Assembly: GCA_028693165.1 (NCBI GenBank)
Contig: JAQUVX010000001.1
Location: forward strand, 186,001 to 250,000
Direction: 5' to 3'
DNA length: 64,000 nt
From: Lachnospiraceae bacterium
Lineage (GTDB): Bacteria; Bacillota; Clostridia; Lachnospirales; Lachnospiraceae
Within the stretch, counting starts at the first letter, position 1. Every line of letters begins with the position of its first letter. Of the stretch, positions 60,418 to 64,000 are shown piece by piece. Under the pieces are notes generated by a model. That model ran no database searches and was not told where the DNA came from. It was given only the letters and a program-made list of their open reading frames with translations. The translations under genes were made by a program, and so were the position numbers.

Positions 60418-60672
60418 ATGAAATTTGTAATGATTGGAAGTCACTTCTGCGAGGACACTCTGGAGGCATTGAACACACTCAGCACCAAAACAGTCAGCTA
60501 TGAATTTGTCGATATCACCGGTCAGCCGGATGGTCTCAAACGCTTCCTTAATACGCGGGACAACAGCTCACTCTTTGATGCAGTACGCGGCCAGGGGATC
60601 GGAATCCCTTATTTCCGTTTCGAGGATGGCTTTGAAACCTTCGACTTAAATGAGGTACTTGCCAGAATCTAA
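60418..60672 (+). CDS. Glutaredoxin-like protein with a single N-terminal cysteine
   Basis: 84 residues with a thioredoxin-like pattern: strand MKFVMIGS, HFCEDT in place of CPYC, then YEFVDITG, a helix, and GIPYFRFEDG with the cis-proline. Only Cys11 remains of the active site, so a monothiol or non-redox role is likely. Strong AAGGAGG before the ATG. Its neighbours (LysR, PNPOx) suggest a stress response. Confidence 0.75.
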   Translation: MKFVMIGSHFCEDTLEALNTLSTKTVSYEFVDITGQPDGLKRFLNTRDNSSLFDAVRGQGIGIPYFRFEDGFETFDLNEVLARI

Positions 60673-60692
60673 GCTGCAAGCGCGTTACTCTA

Positions 60693-63227
60693 TTACGAAT
60701 GTCTTATATACGTTCCGGTGATACTCTGCGGGTTGGCTGCCACTTCCTCAGGCGTTCCGACCGCAATGACGCGTCCGCCGTCCAGGCCGCCGCCTGGACC
60801 CATGTCGATTATATAATCTGCGTTGGCAATGACATCCAGATCATGCTCGATGACGATAACGGTAGCTCCATATGCCACCAGCCGGTCAAACACGTTTAAA
60901 AGTGTGCGGACGTCCAGCGGATGCAGGCCGATCGTCGGCTCATCAAACACAAACACCGCGTCCTCCTGCTGCCTTCCCATCTCCGAAGCCAGCTTCAGCC
61001 GCTGTGCTTCGCCGCCGGACAGGCTTGGGGTCTCTTCGCCAAGCGTCAGATAGCCCAGGCCAAGATCCTGTAAAACCTGCAAACGCTGATGTACCGTCTT
61101 CAAATCCTCACACGCCGGCAGCGCATGGTTCACATCCATATCCATGATATCCGGCAGCGAATATTCCTGCCCTGCCTGATTCTTCCGTCTGACCCGCTCC
61201 GCCTCCCTGGCATATCTTGACCCCCGGCAATCCGGGCAGGGAATCTCCACATCGGGCAGAAACTGTACGTCCAGACTGATCGTTCCGGTTCCGTCACAGG
61301 TCGGGCAGCGCAGCTTTCCGGTATTGTAAGAGAAATCACCTGCCTTGTAGTGCATCGCTCTGGCATCCGGCGTCTTCGCGTACAGCTTGCGCAGCTCATC
61401 ATGCACATTCGCATAGGTGGCTACCGTGGAGCGCACATTGATCCCGATCGGCGTTGCATCGATCAGCTTGACCTGATGCACGCCTTCCGCCTCAACTGCC
61501 TTCACGTGATCCGGGAGTCTCTTTCCTGCAATCACAGCTTCCAGTCCGGGAATCAGACTTTCCAGAATCAGGGTGGTCTTGCCGGAGCCGGACACACCTG
61601 TTACCACGGTGAGTCTGCCCTTTGGAATAGCGATATCCAGGGGCTTCACCGTATGGATCTGCGTGGTTGACAAATGGATCGCGCCGAACGTAAACAATGC
61701 ATCCGGCGCAGGCTGTTTTCGCACGCGAACGGAAGCCTTTCCACAAAGAAATGGCCCTATCTGAGAAGCTTCATTCTTCTCAAGCTCCGGAATGGTTCCC
61801 TGTGCGATGACCGTTCCGCCATCCGCCCCCGCTTCCGGTCCCATCTCGATGATCCAGTCTGATTCCGCTAAGATCTGCGTATCATGGTCGACCAGCACGA
61901 CGGAATTCCCGTCCGCGATCAGATCATGCATCACCCCGGTAAGACCAACCATGTTGGAAGGATGCAGACCGATGGACGGCTCGTCCAGGACATACAGCAC
62001 ACCGGTAGTGCGGTTCCGCACGGCGCGGGCTAACTGCATCCGCTGCCGCTCGCCGGTGGACAGCGTGGCGGCAGCACGGTCCAGGGCAAGATAACCAAGC
62101 CCCAGATCCATCAGCCGTTTTGCTACCAACTGAACGGATTCGCAGATCGCTTCCGCCATCGGACGCATCTCGACCGGCAGAGAATCCGGCACACCGGCCA
62201 CCCACGAAACCAGTTCACGCAAGCTCATCGCGCAGGCCTCGTCCAGAGAAATCCCGCGCACCTTCGGTTCCCGCGCAGCGGCGGAAAGCCTGGAACCTCC
62301 GCAGTCCGGGCAGACGCCCTGCTTTAAGAACTTCTCCACCCGTTTCATACCGGTCTCATCCTTTACCTTCGCCAAGGCATTCTCCACGGTATAGTTGGCG
62401 TTATAGTAGGTAAAATCCAGTTCCCCCGCCTGATTGCTGTTCTTGGGCTTATAGAAAATGTGCTTCTTTTCCGCCGGACCGTGAAAAACGATCTCACGCT
62501 CTTCTTCGGTCAATTCAGAAAATGGCACATCGGTACGGACTCCCATCGCGCGGCACACATCGGTCATCAGCGACCACATCAGGCTGTTCCACGGTGCCAC
62601 CGCGCCCTCGTCGATCGTCCGTGATTCGTCTGGAACCAGAGTCGCCTGATCCACCGTCCGAACCACACCGGTTCCGCCGCAGGTCTGACAGGCTCCCTGG
62701 CTGTTGAATGCAAGCGCCTCCGCAGAGGGAGCAAAAAAGTGTTCCCCGCAGTTCGGGCAAACCAGCTCCTGACCGGCGGCAACCGCCAGGGATGGTTCCA
62801 GGTAGTGCCCATTGGGACAGCGATGGCTGGCAAGCCGGGAAAACATCAGACGCAGACTGTTCAGCAGCTCGGTTCCCGTACCGAACGTGCTGCGAATGCC
62901 CGGAACACCGGGACGCTGATGCAGCGCCAGTGCCGCAGGCACATAAAGCACCTCGTCCACCTGTGCCCTGGCCGCCTGTGTCATCCTGCGGCGGGTATAG
63001 GTGGAAAGTGCATCCAGGTAACGTCTGGAACCTTCGGCGTATAAGACACCGAGGGCAAGCGATGATTTCCCCGAACCGGAAACACCGGCGATGCCAACGA
63101 TCCGGTTCAGCGGAATGTCCACATCGATGTTCTTTAAATTGTGCACCCGCGCGTTTCGCACCTGTATCGCTCTGGGAGCAGAATTCTCCGCGCGCGCCGT
63201 TTGACTTTCCTTCTTTTGATCACCCAT
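60693..63227 (-). CDS. UvrA paralogue (excinuclease ABC subunit A-like, short class)
   Basis: 844 residues, about 100 shorter than canonical UvrA. Two ABC ATPase modules: GVSGSGKSS...STGERQRMQLARAV...LDEPSIGLHP and GVSGSGKTT...LSGGEAQRLKLASEM...FDEPTIGLHP. Zinc-finger cysteines are present (CPNCGEHFF; CQTCGG; CPDCGG; CPTCDG; CPDCRG). The region between Walker A and the first zinc module is short, as in UvrA2/DrrC-type proteins that lack a UvrB-binding domain. Role in DNA repair or in resistance to DNA-intercalating drugs is inferred. AGGGAAG before the ATG; a LexA-like box lies upstream. Confidence 0.87.
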   Translation of the reverse strand: MGDQKKESQTARAENSAPRAIQVRNARVHNLKNIDVDIPLNRIVGIAGVSGSGKSSLALGVLYAEGSRRYLDALSTYTRRRMTQAARAQVDEVLYVPAALALHQRPGVPGIRSTFGTGTELLNSLRLMFSRLASHRCPNGHYLEPSLAVAAGQELVCPNCGEHFFAPSAEALAFNSQGACQTCGGTGVVRTVDQATLVPDESRTIDEGAVAPWNSLMWSLMTDVCRAMGVRTDVPFSELTEEEREIVFHGPAEKKHIFYKPKNSNQAGELDFTYYNANYTVENALAKVKDETGMKRVEKFLKQGVCPDCGGSRLSAAAREPKVRGISLDEACAMSLRELVSWVAGVPDSLPVEMRPMAEAICESVQLVAKRLMDLGLGYLALDRAAATLSTGERQRMQLARAVRNRTTGVLYVLDEPSIGLHPSNMVGLTGVMHDLIADGNSVVLVDHDTQILAESDWIIEMGPEAGADGGTVIAQGTIPELEKNEASQIGPFLCGKASVRVRKQPAPDALFTFGAIHLSTTQIHTVKPLDIAIPKGRLTVVTGVSGSGKTTLILESLIPGLEAVIAGKRLPDHVKAVEAEGVHQVKLIDATPIGINVRSTVATYANVHDELRKLYAKTPDARAMHYKAGDFSYNTGKLRCPTCDGTGTISLDVQFLPDVEIPCPDCRGSRYAREAERVRRKNQAGQEYSLPDIMDMDVNHALPACEDLKTVHQRLQVLQDLGLGYLTLGEETPSLSGGEAQRLKLASEMGRQQEDAVFVFDEPTIGLHPLDVRTLLNVFDRLVAYGATVIVIEHDLDVIANADYIIDMGPGGGLDGGRVIAVGTPEEVAANPQSITGTYIRHS

Positions 63228-63289
63228 GTCTACTTCCCTGTCCTGCTGGTTTCTTTGTAAATCATTCTGCTACAAGCAGCTCTTTTATC

Positions 63290-63341
63290 ACATTACCACA
63301 TCTTCTTGCATTCGTCAACAGGGAATTCGAATGTATGTTCG
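63290..63341 (-). promoter_or_regulatory. Promoter and LexA-like box of the uvrA paralogue
   Basis: Minus strand TTGACG (63313-63318), 17-nt spacer, TAATGT (63290-63295). Ten bases upstream of -35 is CGAACATACATTCG (63328-63341), one change from the Gram-positive LexA pattern CGAAC-N4-GTTCG. Confidence 0.5.
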
Positions 63342-63361
63342 ATTTTGTGGAGTTGTTTTCC

Positions 63362-63468
63362 TTACAGCCCATAGAAGAAGGACGCGGTAGCTCCTCCGTC
63401 GATCAGAATGTCCGCCACATTTGCTACCTCATCTGACCGGCACCTGTCAAAATCACGACATCCTTCAT
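63362..63468 (-). pseudogene. Remnant of a short-chain dehydrogenase gene
   Basis: From ATG 63468 the minus strand reads MKDVVILTGAGQ, the cofactor-binding start of an SDR, then hits a stop after two codons. In another frame it continues at once as DEVANVADILIDGGATASFF and a stop at 63362, the usual C-terminus of such enzymes, itself missing the strand between VANVA and ILIDGG. About 230 central residues are gone, so the gene is dead through internal deletion. Confidence 0.65.
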
Positions 63469-63496
63469 CTCATTCACAGCCCCTGTATTGTTTTTT

Positions 63497-64000
63497 CTAC
63501 ACCATTTTTCCTAGGTCAAACGCTTCCTTCATAGAAGATTTGGAGCGGATATCCCCCTTCTCCCATGCACCGATTCCAAAGACCGTACCCTTTTCCACGG
63601 CTCCGTCCAGACAGCAGATATAACCGCCAAACTCGGTAAGCGTACGCTCCATCGCTGCTTTATCCGAATCTGCGGCAGTCATAATGTAATAGAATTCCTT
63701 GTTCCGAAGCAGCGTATAGAAAGAACAGTTACGGTCGATAAATGTTTTCATCTGCCCTGACATGGTGTAGAAATAGATCGGTGTTGCAAATACAATGACG
63801 TCTGCGCAGATCATTTTCTCCTGAATGACCTCCATGTCATCCTTCTCGGAACAGGCTCCCTTGTTTCCCACGCAATAGCCGCATCCGCTGCAATAATGGA
63901 TCCGATAGTCCTTCAGAAATACTTTTTCCACCTCATGCCCGCTCTCGCCCGCACCTTTCGCGAACTCATCACAGAGGATATCGGAATTGCCGCCTTTGCG
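63497..64000 (-). CDS. NADPH-dependent FMN reductase/flavodoxin-like protein (3' part, runs off the right edge)
   Basis: The frame is open from the right edge (first codons RKGGNSDILCDEF) to a stop at 63497, 167 codons; only the first few residues of the usual MKKILVINGSPR start are missing. The flavodoxin-like fold is shown by GNSDIL (FMN phosphate loop), YCSGCGYC cysteines, and DVIVFATPIYFYTMSGQMKTFIDR (first half DVIVFATPIYFYTMSGQ). It should reduce quinones, azo dyes or iron with NAD(P)H. A GTG at 63931 is not the true start because the conserved frame continues upstream of it. Confidence 0.85.
   Translation of the reverse strand, partial: RKGGNSDILCDEFAKGAGESGHEVEKVFLKDYRIHYCSGCGYCVGNKGACSEKDDMEVIQEKMICADVIVFATPIYFYTMSGQMKTFIDRNCSFYTLLRNKEFYYIMTAADSDKAAMERTLTEFGGYICCLDGAVEKGTVFGIGAWEKGDIRSKSSMKEAFDLGKMV

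Noticed and set aside
60307-60444. N-terminal extension of the LysR protein by 46 codons
   Set aside because: It would cover the divergent promoter region and add a non-conserved tail; ATG 60306 has GAGGAGG and the family N-terminus.
1-64000. CRISPR array, tRNA, rRNA, complete insertion sequence or prophage
   Set aside because: No regularly spaced direct repeats, no cloverleaf or rRNA-like stretch, no transposase with terminal repeats and no phage structural genes were seen by eye; a tRNA and repeat scan would settle it.

Overview
The window looks like a chromosome segment of an anaerobic, carbohydrate-fermenting Clostridia bacterium, most likely a gut Lachnospiraceae relative. This is inferred from strong AGGAGG-type ribosome binding sites, several PTS and kinase-based sugar operons, citDEF, a two-subunit transketolase, a YesM/YesN-type two-component system, a flavinylated lipoprotein reductase and moderate GC. 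Most genes lie on the minus strand. No rRNA, tRNA, CRISPR array, complete insertion sequence or prophage was seen.

Layout. 1-1.5 kb: 5' part of a CPA-type antiporter gene and a tartronate semialdehyde reductase. 1.6-2.8 kb: a near-consensus promoter, a small two-hairpin RNA and an Abi_2/AbiF HEPN protein, together a candidate RNA-protein toxin-antitoxin or defence unit. 3-7.3 kb: DUF6282 hydrolase, SLC13 transporter and serine hydrolase, divergent from a LysR regulator. 7.4-12.9 kb: a diguanylate cyclase with a solute-binding sensor, an Fe-S aldo/keto reductase, an HdrB-like CCG protein, a ferredoxin and a SorC regulator.

12.9-20.9 kb: a long minus-strand operon (ulaE, ulaG, FGGY kinase, beta-propeller protein, araD/ulaF, transaldolase, two-subunit transketolase) that should feed an L-sugar acid or pentulose into the pentose phosphate pathway. 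Two promoters in it share the same 14-bp inverted repeat at exactly the same distance from -35. It lacks the usual ascorbate PTS and UlaD. 21-28.3 kb: flavin reductase/HxlR pair, an XRE-Uma2 fusion, and a citrate module (citDEF, LysR, CitMHS transporter). 28.4-38.4 kb: beta-glucoside PTS with GH1 and a LicR-type regulator, then the trehalose operon (treR, fused EIIBCA, treC) with clear TreR operators.

38.9-47.3 kb: PAP2 phosphatase and a pentitol/pentulose operon (SDR dehydrogenase, FGGY kinase, GPH transporter, transaldolase, full-length transketolase) divergent from a ROK repressor. 47.4-54.4 kb: an Rpn-type nuclease, an ABC-F protein behind a leader with a 30-codon ORF and an intrinsic terminator, a MerR/MATE pair with the typical 19-bp promoter spacer, and hipBA. 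54.5-64 kb: an extracellular flavin-linked reductase facing a histidine kinase/response regulator pair, a LysR/PNPOx/glutaredoxin-like cluster, a UvrA paralogue with a LexA-like box upstream, an SDR remnant, and the 3' part of an FMN reductase gene that runs off the right edge.

The genes form self-contained catabolic cassettes, each with its own regulator, interspersed with small defence or stress units (AbiF, Uma2, Rpn, HipBA, ABC-F/MATE). The best leads for undescribed biology are the AbiF-RNA locus, the PTS-less ula-like operon with its paired activator-type promoters, and the ABC-F leader.
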